Below are positions 46,533-59,317 of a stretch of 64,000 nucleotides of DNA, piece after piece. The stretch covers positions 124,001 through 188,000 of the forward strand of contig QRFJ01005784.1 in assembly GCA_006176705.1 (NCBI GenBank), written 5' to 3'. A program made the translations under genes and the position numbers. The notes under the pieces are model-generated. The model searched no databases. It saw only the letters and a list, made by a program, of their open reading frames with translations, and had not been told where the DNA came from. How positions within the stretch are numbered: position 1 is the first letter of the stretch; each line of letters begins with the position of its first letter. The DNA is from Cocos nucifera (taxonomy: Eukaryota > Streptophyta > Magnoliopsida > Arecales > Arecaceae).

Positions 46533-48982
46533 TGAAAGGAATATGCCCTCAAGCCAATCAATTTTTTGGACTGTTCGTTGTCTTCCAAACTCATGTAATG
46601 ATATTTTAAAATAAATAAAGGCATTATTTCATCATATGCAGTGTCTTATTAAGATTATGATGAACCCCATAAATTAAGGCTATGGTTTTAGGATTATGAT
46701 GAGATCATACCAGTGAGATCTAAAATCTTAAAACCCTAATTTAAACATTCCTGATTGATGAAACATTGAGTTGGGGATCGATATTTTTGGTAAGACTAGC
46801 ACATCTTTTGTATACCTAATTGAGAGGGTGATTGATCTCACAATCACTTGTGTATGACACTAATACAAAGATGTGGGTGCTCATTAGAGAATGAGTTCAT
46901 TGAATTAATCTAAGTTGAGAATATCTAATGGAGTCTTATCTACATGTCAATAGATGGTTCTCATAGTAGAATTGTGCATATAATCCTTTGACCTGAAACT
47001 ACCATAGAATCTCATATATATGAATACCATATTTTGGTTCATACTCATTCATGATTCAGTCATGTACAGGATGATCTGAATATGGTAAATTATATATGAA
47101 GATTGTGAGTAGGTTAACATGAAATCGATTACTCTAGTAAGAGAAAATAACATCCTACCTGCTTCAAACAAATGATGAATCAGAAAGACTTTGATCAAAG
47201 CATGATGAAAATTAGAAATGGTTTCTAATATTTCATTAAATGAATTATCATCATAAGATTGAAAGAGAAATGAATGTAATATTGGGATTGACATATTTCC
47301 ATACCTAGAGTCATATTCAGGATGTAGGAAGATCGAAGGATCTAGTTGCATGGTAATTTTCACTGAAGGATATTTTTGATATTTCCATCTAAATTTTACA
47401 TCTTTCGAAAAGTCACGATACGTTGTTAGATATCAATCATGTCTTGTGGGTTCGATCAAATTAAATTTTTAATTTGATCATTAAATTAGAAAGTGTTCTA
47501 AATTAAGTCAAATTGGGTTGGCTAGTTTTGATCTAAATCGGTTTAGTTGAGTTCTAACCTGATTAGGTCAAATCACACCCAAACCCACTATTGGCTAGAT
47601 GTGAAATCTAATGGGTCACACACAAAGAGAATTGACTAAGGATCTAATTGGATTAGACCATGTTTGCAAGATGAACATGCTAGCACATGTAGCAAACCCT
47701 AGCACCTAGATTTGAATCTACTTTCGATTTGGGCTAATTAAGGTCCGATTTGAGCTAAATAGGATTTGGTCTTGAATTGAATTAACCTAGACTGATTGAA
47801 CTTCAGTTGGGGTGCCACATACCAGAATCCCATGCACCAAAGAGTCTCTCTCTTGTGCGTGGGAAGTCTTTCATGTGCAAAGTATTTTTGGCGCATGGGA
47901 TTTAGTTGGCGCCTATCTTCTTTGACTTTTTCCATTTGTTATGTCACATAAATATTTTAAATAGGCATGGACATTAGATATGGGCTACAGAAGAGTCCTT
48001 CTACAGATGAAATACTTCATTATTATTTTAAGAAGGGACTCTTTGTCGCCTAGGAATACTTGCCACCTAAGACTCCTTGCCACCCTCTCATCCTTGACGC
48101 CTCTTGGACCAAGTCAAAGTCCCTTGGGACTTTGACTATTCAAAGTTCATCCATGCCTTCTTGCTGAATGGGCATCCTATTTTAAAGCCATTGGATGGCC
48201 TTTTTATCTGATCTAATGGATGAAAATGATGGCGCCAAGAATAAAAGCCCGCGACTCTTCATAAATAACTTATATAGAATTAGTCCAAGAGTCCTTCTGC
48301 TTTAAGGCACCTCTTGGACTAAGTCTACATGATGTTATTATCTGATGAGACATGAGATTGGCTGAAGAGATATGAGATAATATTTTGAAAGGGTGCAAGA
48401 AAATGTATTGGCACCCTCACGTACATTATAAATAAGGGTGCGCACCAAGAGTCCATGAGGGGTTGAAGTTATCTTTCTTTCTTACAAGTGTTTTCTATTG
48501 TTAATTTTTCTTTCCTTCTCTTGTCCAGATCTTATCCTTATAAGAATTAGAAGTCATCTTAAGACAAAGAGATTAGGAAGAAAAAATTAAGAAGATAAGA
48601 AAAAAGAAAGAAAGGTAAGGAGAGGCAAGGAAGGTGACTTAATGGCTAAGAAAGGTCTTGCTTTTAATTAAAGTTCTTATTATTAGAATTTTAATTATAT
48701 AAATCAGAGGTGCTGGTGTCTTGATCAAATCTCTGTGTGGATCAACATTGGAGGATGAACACGTGGGCACCTGGTGGAACCCCTGACGAACTGCTGTCGG
48801 CAATTAGAAAGAATTCAGGGTTTAGCGACAAGATGTATGTTCTAATACTTTCTTTTGTATTACAAATACATGTTATATGATTTAATTGCTAATAAGATGG
48901 TCCTAAATTTTTGGTTTGATTTGTATGATTTCATAATTTTGCTTTGAAATTCTTGCTTTCGCCCTATACACCAATCCTATCA
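46533..48982 (+). repeat. Copia B 5' LTR
   Basis: 2450 bp, TGAAAGG to CCTATCA. TATAAATA at 48427-48434 is the likely core promoter and recurs at 55926 in the 3' LTR. Confidence 0.93.
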
Positions 48983-48983
48983 A

Positions 48984-48995
48984 TGGTATCAGAGC
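48984..48995 (+). other. Primer binding site (tRNA-Met type), Copia B
   Basis: TGGTATCAGAGC, one base after the 5' LTR. Confidence 0.92.
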
Positions 48996-50073
48996 AAGCC
49001 TTATTAGGTTAAATCATATAATGCTTTGCTTATAATATAATGGCACAAATGAAAAGTATGATATATTTTTTTTATTAGCATGTTATTTATATGATGAGAT
49101 CATATTTTTAATTTATCATAATGAGATTATGACGTATATATTATTCTGTAAAGATTGCCCTGATATAGTGAAAAAATACTCACTATGTAATGATGGTTGT
49201 CCTAGAATAATTATACATGTTAATATATTTTTTTTCATAATTAATGCTTTTATCATTTAGTTTGATTTAAAATGTGCATCGAAACTATTTAAATCCCTCT
49301 TTAAAATTATATTAAGTTGTAGTGTAATTTATCCATAGCTGAATCAGTCAGAATGTCTAATTGATCAATCGGTGTCTAGGATAAATGGTTCATGATTGGT
49401 AAAGAGAATGTGATTTTTTAATTGATTCCATTATCTGACCTGACCAATTTATTGATGTCTAAGGTAAGCAATGGGGGGCTTCCACTTCTCTCCCATTTAT
49501 CTGATCGATTTGATTAATTTAATTCTAGATTGAAATACTTAGTATTATATTCACTACATTAAGATCTTCCTTCATACTAGGTTCTTATTATGTCCAGAAC
49601 CATATTAGTTTTGTTGTGTAACCACAAGATCTATCATGAAAAATGATGTAATATTAATCTAGTGCATTGAAATATTTACAGTATTTTGAATATATTGCTT
49701 TGTTGTGTAACCACAAAAGCAGTTATATTTTATTTTGACTGTATAGAAATGAAGGGTTCTACTTAAACTAAAACATTAAAGTTTGTTGTGCTAACACAAG
49801 GCTATTAATATTTTAGAGACAAAAGTTTTTTGAGAGTTGCATAAAATACAATTGGAAAGAGTTTCCTACCTTTGAACTTATAATAGGTTTGTTGTGCAAC
49901 CACAAGACCTTTTATAAGGAAATTAGGATCTTATTCTCACTAAGAAAATCAATTAAGAGGGTTATGATTTGATTAAACAGTGGGAGACATAATTAAATTA
50001 AAGTCCTAATTTAATTATGTTTGTTCATCATGAAGTTGTTTGCTTATGTATTATTCTTTATTATGTAGATTAA
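48996..50073 (+). other. Untranslated leader of Copia B with predicted intron 49464-50068
   Basis: Non-coding, about 1.1 kb. TCTAAG|GTAAGC at 49458-49469 and TTATTCTTTATTATGTAG ending at 50068 frame a 605-bp predicted intron that ends five bases before the gag ATG. Four copies of the hairpin motif TTGTTGTG-NAAC-CACAA lie inside it (49611, 49700, 49783, 49889). Confidence 0.6.
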
Positions 50074-50910
50074 ATGGCTTCTTCACTTTCATTGCATTCA
50101 ATTTTGGATTCAAATAAATTGACTGGTCAAAATTATGTTGACTGGTTGAGAAATCTAAAAATAGTACTCAGTCAAAGAAAAACTCTCCTATATTCTTGAT
50201 GCCCCTGATCCTAAAGCCATTAGAAAATGATGCCACAGATGAAGATAAGTCCACATACAAGATGTGGCAAAATGATTTTCTTACTGTCAAATGCATCATA
50301 CTTGCCTCTATGAATAATGAATTATAGAGGCAGCATGATAGCATGGACACTCAGTCCATATTGCTCAATCTAAAAGAGCTTTATGGAGAGCATAGTAGGA
50401 ACTGCTAGATATGAAGATATCTAAGCAATTATTTCATGCAAGAATGATAGAAGGAACATCCATACAAAATCATGTTTTGATGGTAATTGACCTAATCACT
50501 CGATTAAGTCAATTAGGTTTTGTTATGGATGGAGAGTTAAGTCAGGATTTGATCCTGCAATCACTTCCAGAATTATTTTCTCAGTTTGTCGTAAACTATC
50601 ACATGAACAAACTGAATTCTTCCTTGCCTGAGCTGTTAAATATGCTCAAGACAGCAGAAAGCCATATCAAGAAAGGATAAGGCTCCTCTTCTTCTTGTGG
50701 ATGGGATCTCCAAGAAGAAGGCAGGCAAAAAAGGTTCAAAGAAAAGGTTGAACCCTAAAAGTGGTATAAATAAGAAGAAAAAGGAAAGAAGATCTCTGGA
50801 TAGATGACCTATTTTCACTACAGCAAAATAGGTCATTGGAAGAGGAATTGCAAGGCTTACCTTGCAACCATGAAGTCTGGTGCAAATAATGCACCAAAAG
50901 GTATGTATGA
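50074..50910 (+). pseudogene. Copia B gag
   Basis: The ATG at 50074 starts MASSLSLHSILDSNKLTGQN, leading into YVDWLRNLKIVL. A frameshift follows near 50190. The frame at 50411-50680 gives the central gag helices (LITRLSQLGFVMDGELSQDL, LNSSLPELLNMLKTAESH). The zinc knuckle (about 50808-50860) reads YFHYSKIGHWKRNC: two of three cysteines are Tyr. Lysine-rich linker sequence precedes it. Confidence 0.86.
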
Positions 50911-50929
50911 GATACATACTATATTATCA

Positions 50930-52550
50930 TTAAATTCTTTCAATTTCAAATTCTTCGGTATTAGATACCGACTATGGTTTTCATATCTGCAAATCTTTGC
51001 AGAGGCTGCAGAAAATTAAGAGTTTGAAGAAAGGTGACTTCAAGCTCTATGGCGCTGGAGGAGAGTCTATCCAAGCAGAAGCTGTAGGGAACAAATATAT
51101 TGAAGTTACCTTATGGGAAGATCTTAGAGCTTACAAATTATTATTATATGCCTAAGATCATTAGAAATATTATATCTATACCCTTGTTATTAAAACAAGG
51201 TTATAGTCTTAATGTAACGAGCGAAGGTTGCTCGATCAAATATTCTAATGAAAATATTTGTTTTGGCATATTTAGCAATGGTTTGTTGACTCTATGTTTG
51301 GATGACAATATATTTCATATTGATGAAAATAGAAAATGTAAGAGAGATGACATAAATAATACTTTACTTTGGCATTATCGATTAGGTCATATTAGTGAGG
51401 CTAGGATTAACAAGTTATACAAAGAAAAGTTCTTTGATCCTTTTTGATTATGAATCATTAGGAACTTGTGAATCATGTCTCATGGGTAAAATGACCTAAG
51501 ACTCCATTTAGTGGACATGGAGAAAGGACAAAATGAGTTATTAGGACTTGTACATACGGATGTATGTGGTCCTATGACAACTCAAGCCAGAGGAGGATAC
51601 TCTTATTTTATAACATTCACTGATGATTTATCTAGGTTTGGATATGTGTATCTTATGAAACACAAATCAGAAGCCTTTGATAAATTTAAAGAGTATCAAA
51701 GTATGGTCGAAAAACAAACTGGACAATGTATAAAAATCCTTCGATCTGATCGGAGAGGAGAATACTTATCTAGTGAGTTTCTAGACTATCTTAAAGTTAA
51801 GAGGGATTCTCTCTGAATGGACACCTCCTTATACACTGCAATTAAATGGTGTAGCTAAAAGAAAAAATCATACCTTATTAGATATGGTATGGTCCATGAT
51901 GTGCTTCACTGAATTACCTATTTTCTTCTGGGGTCATGCCCTGGAGACCATAATTTATATCTTGAATAGAGTACCTTCTAAATCTGTATCTAGTACTCCA
52001 TATGAGATATGGAGAAGTAAGAAATCCTAATCTTAAGTATTTTAAGATATGGGGTTGTCCAGCATATGTCAAAAGAAATTTTGGACATAAGCTTGATGCT
52101 AGATCAGACAGATGTCTATTTATCGGATATCCTAGAAATAGTATAGGATATTTATTCTACCATCCTACTGAACAAAAGGTATTTGTAAGTAGGCATGCCA
52201 CTTTCATGGAAAAAGAATTTATCCTAGAAAAGGGCAGTGGCAGAAATATTGAACTTAGTGAAGTTCAAGAAAAACAAATAGAAATTTCTCAACCAAATAA
52301 TCACATAAAAGAACCAGAACACATAACTCCTATCCATAGGTCTGAAAGAGTACGACATACACCTATGAGGTATGGGTTCATTATTGAGAACAATGAAGCC
52401 CAAGTCATTGAGAATGATGAACCTCTGACCTATACAGAAGCAGTCAAAAGTAAGGACTCTTACAAATGGCTGGCTGCCATGCAATCCGAAATGGAATCCA
52501 TGCACACCAACAAAGTATGGACTTTGGTGGATGCACCTAGAGGAATATAA
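50930..52550 (+). pseudogene. Copia B protease and integrase
   Basis: The protease active site reads LDTDYGFHIC (about 50960), with Asp in place of the Gly of DTG. The pre-integrase region at 51100-51447 includes LLWHYRLGHISEARINKLY. Integrase has GLVHTDVCGPM (first Asp) and RSDRRGEYLS (second Asp). The catalytic Glu of the GVAERKN block is Lys (AAA at 51857-51859). The core contains further frame breaks at about 51815-52000. The C-terminal half runs 52002-52550 through IWGCPAYVKRNF and IGYPRNSIGYLFYHP to the RT linker. Confidence 0.87.
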
Positions 52551-54000
52551 ACTCCTATTGGATGCAAATGGATTTTTAAGAAAAAGATTGGAGCTAGATG
52601 GTCAAATTGAAACCTATAAGGCCAAGATTGGTGGCTAAGGGTTTTAGGCAAAAATAGGGGATTGATTATGATGAAATATTTTCACCTATTGCCATGCTCA
52701 AATCTATTCGGATTATGCTTGCCATAGCAGCATACCACAACTATGAAATATGGCAAATGGATGTAAAGACTGCCTTCCTTAATGGTTTCCTTGAGGAGGA
52801 GGTCTATATATCACAGCCATAGGGATTTGAGTCAAATGAGAGACCAAATCAGGTATGCAAGCTTAAGAGATCCATTTATGGATTAATGAAAGCATCAAGG
52901 AGTTAGAACATCTATTTTGATGTAACAGTAAAAGGTTTGATTTTATCAAGAATGTGGATGAACCATGTATATACAAGAAAACTAGTGAGAGAACCATAGT
53001 CTTCTTGGTTCTATATGTAGATGACATACTCCTCATTAGGAATGATATTCCAATATTACAATAAATCAAATTATGGCTATCAAATAAGTTTTCCATAAAA
53101 GATTTGGCAGAAGCATCCTATATACCAGGAATAAAGATCTATAGAGATAGATCTAAGAGGATGCTAGGCTTGTCCCAATCTAGGTATATTGACTTAATAC
53201 TGAAAAGATTCAGTATGGATGGGAGTAAAAGAGGTTATTTACCTATGAGTCAAAGCATACATCTCTCTAAAAAGATGTCTCCAAAGACATATGAAGAGAG
53301 AAATAGAATGAGTTTTATTCCTTATGCTTCGGCTGTTGGATCAATAATATATGCCATGTTATGTACAAGGCCTGATGTTGCTTATGCTTTAGGCATTGCA
53401 AGTAGATTTCAAGCTGATCCAGGAGAGGATCATTGAAAAGCTGTGAAAAATATTCTTAAGTACTTAAGAAGAACTAAAGATATTTTTCTAGTATATGGTG
53501 GTTCTGATCTTAAACTAGAAGCATATTCTGACTCTAGTTTTCAATCAGACCCAGATGATAGCAAATTCATTTTAGGATATGTCTTTACTCTGAATGGTGG
53601 AGCAGTGAGTTGGAAGAGTACTAAGCAGCCAACTATAGCTGACTCAACCACTGAAGCAGAATACATAGCTATAAGTGAAGCCACCAAGGAAGCTGTCTGG
53701 ATGAAGAAGTTCATCACTGAATTGGGTGTTATTCCTGAAATTAAGAATCCAGTACCACTTTACTATGATAATACTGGAGCTGTTGCTCAAGCAAAGGAAC
53801 CAAGGTCTCATCATAAATCCAAACACATTTTGAGATGCTTCCATCTCATTCGTGAAATTATTGAAAGATAAGATGTAGTCATAGAACGAATTGACACAAA
53901 GAACAACATAGCAGACCCATTCACTAAGGCTTTACCACTGCAATTGTTTGATCATCACCTTGATTGTATGGGATTAAAATTTAAGGGCGATTGGCTTTAG
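52551..54000 (+). pseudogene. Copia B reverse transcriptase and RNase H
   Basis: RT contains KTAFLNGFLEEEVYIS (about 52765) and an intact YVDD at 53014-53025. Stops interrupt it, including one replacing Gln in the QPxGF block (TAG at 52819). The long frame at 53104-53436 covers the connection (KRMLGLSQSRYIDLILKRFS). RNase H follows a TGA in place of Trp, with LGYVFTLNGGAVSWKS and ADSTTEAEYIAISEATKEAV. A stop in the REIIER block comes before the final NIADPFTKAL, and the domain ends just before the polypurine tract. Confidence 0.9.
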
Positions 54001-54002
54001 TG

Positions 54003-54014
54003 CAAGTGGGAGAT
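54003..54014 (+). other. Polypurine tract, Copia B
   Basis: CAAGTGGGAGAT directly before the 3' LTR. Confidence 0.9.
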
Positions 54015-56480
54015 TGAAAGGAATATGCCCTCAAGCCAATCAATTTTTTGGACTATTCTTTATCTTCCAAACTCATGTAATGACATTTTGAAATAAATAA
54101 AGGCATTATTTCATCATATGCAGTGTCTTATTATTTAAGATTATGATGAACCCCATAAATTAAGGCAATAGTTTTAGGATTATGATGAGATCATACAAGT
54201 GAGATCTAAAACCTTAAAACCCTAATTTAAACATTCCTGATCGATGGAACATTGAGTTGGGGATCAATATTTTCGATAAAATTAGCACATCTTTTGTATG
54301 CTTAATTGAAAGGATAATTGATCTCACAATCACTTGTGTATGATACTAATACAAAGATGTGGGTGCTCATTAGATAATGAGTTCACTGAATTGATCCAAG
54401 TTGAAAATATCTAATGGAGTCTTATCTACATGTCAATAGATGGTTCTCATAGTGGAGTTGTGCATATAATCCTTTGATCTAAAACTATCATAGAATCTTA
54501 TATATATGAATCCATATTTTGGTTCATACTCATTCATGACTCAGTCATGTACGGGATGATTTGGATATGGTAGATTATATATGAAGGTTGTGAGTAGGTT
54601 AATATGGAATCGATCACTTCTGGTAAGAGAAAATAGCATCCTACCTACTTTAAACAAATGATGATTCAGGAAGACTTTGATCAAAGCATGATGAAAATTA
54701 GAAATGATTTCTAATATTTCATTAAATGAATCATCATCATAAGATTGAAAGAGAAATGAATATAATATTGGGATTGACATATTTCCATATCCAGAGTCAT
54801 ATTTAGGATGCAGGAAGATCGAAGGATCTAGTTGCATGGTAATTTTCATTGAAGGATATTTTTGATATTTCTATCAAAATTTTACATCTTTCGAAAAGTC
54901 ACGATACATTGTTAGATGTCAATTATGTCTTGTGGATTTGATCAAATTAAATTTTTAATTTGATCATTAAATTAGAAAGTGTTCTAAATTAAGTCAAATT
55001 GGGTTAGCTAGTTTTGATCTAAATCGGTTTAGTTGAGTTCTAACCTGATTAAGTCAAATCACACCCAGACCCACTATTGGCTAGATGTGAAACCTAATGG
55101 GTCACACACAAAGAGAATTGATTAAGGATCTAATTGGATTAGACCATGTTTGCAAGATGAACATGCTAGCACATGTAGCAAACCCTAGCACCTAGATTGA
55201 ATTAGATTCGAATCTACTTCCGATTTGGGCTATTTAAGGTCCGATTTGAGCCAAATAGGATTTGGTCTTGAATTGAATTAACCTAGACTGATTGGGCTTT
55301 AGTTGGGGTACCACATACCAGAATCCCACGTGCTAGAGAGTCTCTCTCTTATGCGTGGGAAGTCTTTCATGTGCAAAGTATTTTTGGCGCATGGGATTTA
55401 GTTGGCGCCTACCTTCTTTGACTTTTTCTATTTGTTATGTCGTGTAAATATTTTAAATAAGCATGGACATCAGATATGGGGCGCAGAAGAGTCCTTCTGT
55501 AGATGAAATACTCCATTATTATTTTGAGAAAGGACTCTTTGTCGCCTAGGAATACTTGCCGCCCAAGACTCCTTGTCGTCGTCTCATCCTTGATGCCTCT
55601 TGGACCAAGTCAAAGTCCCTTGGAACTTTGACTATTCAAAGTTCATCTCTATGCCTTCTTGCTGAATGGGCATCCCATTTTAAAGCCATTGGATGGCTTT
55701 TTTTCTCTAATCTAATGGATGAAAATGATGGCGCCAAGAACTAAAGCCCACGACTCTTCATAAATAACTTACGTAGAATTAGTCTGAGAGTCCTTCTGCT
55801 TTAAGGTACCTCTTGGACTAAGTCTACATGACGTTATTATCTGATGAGGCATGAGATTGGCTGAAAAGACATGAGATAATATTTTGAAAGGGTGCGAGAA
55901 AATATATTGGCACCCTTATGTACATTATAAATAAGGGTGCGCACCAAGAGTCCGTGAGGGGTTGAAGTTATCTTTCTTTCTTACAAGTGTTTTCTATTGT
56001 CCAATTTTTCTTCTCTTCTCTTATCTAGATCTTATCCTTATAAAGATTAGAAGTCATCTTAAGACAGAGATTAGGAAGAAAAAATTAAGAAGACAAGGAA
56101 AAAGAAAGAAAGGTAAGGAGAGGCAAGAAAGGTGACTTAATGGCTAAGAAAGGTCTTGCTTTTAATTAAAGTTCTTATTATTAGAATTTTCATTATATAA
56201 ATCAGAGGTGCCAGTATCTTGATCAAGTCTCCGTGTGGATCAACATTGGAGGGTGAACATGTGGGCACCTGGTGGAACCCCTGATGAACTGCTGCCAGCA
56301 ATTAGGAAGATTTCAGGGTTTAGCGACAAGAGATATGTTCTAATACTTTCTTTTGTATTACAAATTAATGTTATATGATTTAATTGCTAATAAGATGGTC
56401 CTAAGTTTTGGGTTTGGTTTGTATGATTTCATAATTTTGCTTTGAAATCCATGCTTCTGCCCTGTACACCAATCCTATTA
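54015..56480 (+). repeat. Copia B 3' LTR
   Basis: 2466 bp, TGAAAGG to CCTATTA. The terminal CA of the 5' copy is TA here. Confidence 0.93.
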
Positions 56481-56556
56481 GCTGCCACCTCCTTCGGATT
56501 GGAGCCTTTTGGTTGCTGGTTCTAAGTCTCCTAAGATCTAAAATTGCTATTACAAT

Positions 56557-56572
56557 TGGTATCAGAGAACGG
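56557..56572 (+). other. Primer binding site (tRNA-Met type), Copia C
   Basis: TGGTATCAGAGAACGG, two bases after the LTR end. Confidence 0.85.
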
Positions 56573-56703
56573 ATTGCATGGAGAAAGAAAAAGGAACTAA
56601 AAGTAAGAGATCTATAAATGCTGGAATTTCAATAAGATCCTGTCAAGGTATTTCTCATCTATCTTGGTGATTTTGCTATTATTTGGCTTGGATCCAGTCA
56701 TGG

Positions 56704-57737
56704 GGTGTAGCATAAAGATAGATTTTGAAAAATTTGATGGGAAAGGGAGCTCTTCCATATAGAAAGTTTAGGTAAAAGACCTTCTTGTGCAGCATGAATT
56801 AGATTTAGCATTGGAGAGTAGGCCTGAGGAGATCATAGATCGATAATAGATGTCGATAGAGAAAGAGGCATGTTTAGCGATTAAAGGGTGTTTGGTGGAC
56901 TTGGCCCTCTCTTTAGTGCTAGAAGATAGAATCCCTAAAGAAGTTTGGTTAAAGTTGCATACTCTTTACATAGGAAAGAATATGTGCAATAAACTAATGT
57001 TGAAAAAAACACTGTACAACCTTCGGATGGTTGAAGGTGAAGATGTCCTCAGTCACATCCAGTTGTTCGACCAAGTGAGCAATGAGTTGCTAAATATTAG
57101 GATAAAGATGGAGGAGGAAGAGAAGTTGTTGCTGTTGCTTTGTTTGCTGCCTCCTTTCTATGATCTACTGGTCACGATACTGCTCTATGGGAAAGAGACA
57201 TTATACTATCAAGACATTGTCTTGGTACTGCGTATGAATTAGCCGAGGAAGAAGATAACCAAGGATAGCATTTTCTAGAAGGGTTTGACTATAGAGGAGA
57301 GATCTAGAAGAGGAAAACAAAGAAGCAAATCAAGGAGATGATTAAAGTCCCGAAAGGGCAAGAAACAAGTGTTACAAGTGTAATGAGATTGGGCACTTCC
57401 AGTGTGATTGCCCATCGTTGAAGAACAAAAAGAGAGAAAATGGAGGATCTGAATCACTGAGTATAGCAGCTGATCAGGAGGTGGAGGATGACCTCTTGGT
57501 AGTGTCGGATGGTCACAGACAAAGTACAGAAGTTTGGACTCTGGATTCAGCCTGTTTGCATCACTACACCCCAAACCAGTTTTGGTTCTCTTCATACACT
57601 AAGATCAATGAGAGGAGTATGATACTCAGGGATGATCACCCTTGCAAGGTTGCTGGTATTGGGATGGTTAAGATGAGGATGTTTGATAGGATGGTGTGGA
57701 CTCTTATGCATGTGAAGCACTTGAAGAAAGTGTGCAA
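56704..57737 (+). pseudogene. Copia C gag and protease (5' part)
   Basis: Gag reads IDFEKFDGKGSSSI, then VKDLLVQHELDLALESRPEE, with Trp codons turned to TAG at three places. It is open from 56850 to 57242 (MSIEKEACLAIKGCLVDLAL through LPPFYDLLVTILLYGKETL). A stop and frameshift lead to an intact zinc knuckle, CYKCNEIGHFQCDC (57370-57411). The protease frame at 57418-57737 contains VWTLDSACLHHYTPN, where the family has W-LDSACS-H. At about 57737 the Copia frame (MHVKHLKK) changes abruptly to Copia D LTR sequence. Confidence 0.85.
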
Positions 57738-59317
57738 GGTTTCTAGCTCTACTTTCAAAATTTTTTTTGATAAATGCATGGTGGTTAATATTATAAATTA
57801 TATTAATAATAAAAAGCTATAGATCTAATCTAAAAATCCTATACACTACAGGATCTAATATATTATATATGCATGCATATATGAAAATAAAAACAAAATC
57901 AATAGTAAAACTATTTTACTGCTTTACGTGTTTAGAACACGTTACCTTTTTGCAGATAGAAGAACATTGCAATCTGATCTTCTCTGTGTAGATTTGAATG
58001 CCACGATGCAGCCACACATATGTCTGACCTCCATGGGTAATCCACACGAGGTCTTGATTCTGATAAGTTCCTCTTGAGTGCTAGTTCTGCAGAAATCTTC
58101 AACGACTGATTTAGATCAAACTTCTTTTGATCTTCTTCACCGGGTCTTCGGATGCTTTGGATCCCAATGAATGTAGATGAGAAGTTGAGAAGGTTCTCTA
58201 TCTGGATCTATGAAGTCACAATCCTCGTAACTCATAGATCTAAATCCCAAATCTTAGATAGATTCTAGGGTATGCTCTCACCCAAATTCCTTGCGTCTAG
58301 AACTCTCTTTCCTTCTTGATTTTTTCTCATGTAAAAGAGCTCATGCATAAGATCAAAAACTCTTTTTCTGATCTTCCTATCTTTCTCTCTTTCTTTTTTT
58401 TTCACTTTATTCGCACGTCCATAAAATCTAGCATTTTATAGAAGTGCACAAAACATGGGAGGCGTGAGGGGTTGGTTTAGATCAAGTGGTTACCCATTCA
58501 AATTCAAATCCTATTCGAATTCAATTGATAACCAAATCAAACCAATCTATAAGGCACATGAGAAGGGAGAATGCATGCCCTCCCTTGCATGAAAAAACTT
58601 ACGAGAAACATCTTTCTCGAGGAGAAAGGATGGCATAAATCAAAGGATGATGTGGCACATGGGAAGACTAGTCAAACTAGTCTTACATTAGTCATCCAAT
58701 TGAACAAATCTAGTCCAAATTGGTTAGGCCCAATTGGATCATATTAAACATAACTTATTTAAGCTTAATTAGGCTTAGTTAAATTCTAATCAAATCAAAA
58801 ATTAATCAAGCCAAATTTCTGATGAAATTAGAGAATAAACCTCCTTGATGATTAGATCATCTTATAACCTAATCGGGTCATATCCAAATGAATCCAATTC
58901 AATTGATCTTGATCCAAAAATAATCACTCAATCAAATTGAGTTAATTAGTGATCAAATCACTAATTAAACTTCTCTTGATTAGCCATTAGATCGGATAAG
59001 AATCTTTAGTGTGTGAGACCTCGCACTAAGTCGATAGCACAGGAATCAATTTTCTGTACTAATCAAAGTGACCATCTAGCAATATTACCCAACGTATAGA
59101 TAGGCCAAATTGTGCAATTATAATATTCAGAACCTACATGAATATGGTTATCACATAATTCATCCCTTTGACCTCTATGGATAGGATGACTCAGGGTTAA
59201 ATTATCAACCCTGGAAGATACATCCAAATCGTATCTCAAAGCAATTAGTCTAGTGATGCTTCGCTAGAACTACCTTGGCCAAGGTTTTGCTAAACTGAAA
59301 TACTATTAAACACAGCT
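57738..59317 (-). repeat. Copia D 3' LTR fragment
   Basis: Aligns along its length with 23906-25480. The part that should hold the LTR's polypurine-proximal end (like 25480-25744 and 32869-33197 of F) is missing. ATTTTATAG at 58433-58441 is the minus-strand TATA-like box. Confidence 0.82.

Larger units (their letters stand above)
46533..56480 (+). mobile_element. Copia B: near-complete Copia element inside the Copia C LTR
   Basis: 9.95 kb with LTRs of 2450 and 2466 bp starting TGAAAGGAATATGCCC. It has a tRNA-Met primer site, a 1.1-kb leader, gag, protease, integrase, RT, RNase H and a polypurine tract. Flanks GCTAC (46528-46532) and GCTGC (56481-56485) are a 5-bp duplication with one mismatch. 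The LTR pair is similar throughout but with many small differences. Frames are broken by stops, so it is inactive. Its gag and leader design match Copia A and D. Confidence 0.92.
46008..56554 (+). repeat. Copia C 5' LTR, split by Copia B
   Basis: Left part about 46008-46532, with TATATATA near 46281 as a possible core promoter. Right part 56486-56554, ending TATTACA just before the primer site. The left edge is approximate because the partner LTR is not in the window. Confidence 0.6.
46008..57737 (+). mobile_element. Copia C: 5' part of a Copia element, split by Copia B and cut by Copia D
   Basis: Its 5' LTR (about 46008-46532 plus 56486-56554), a primer site, short leader, gag, zinc knuckle and protease are on the plus strand. 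Copia B sits in its LTR and Copia D breaks the protease region at about 57737. The remaining pol and the 3' LTR should lie beyond the right edge. Gag style and the short leader differ from Copia A, B and D. Confidence 0.8.

Noticed and set aside
47049..47363. 104-codon minus-strand frame in the Copia B 5' LTR
   Set aside because: Its counterpart in the 3' LTR (54541-54849) is similar only because the LTRs are similar; no protein motif and antisense to the element.
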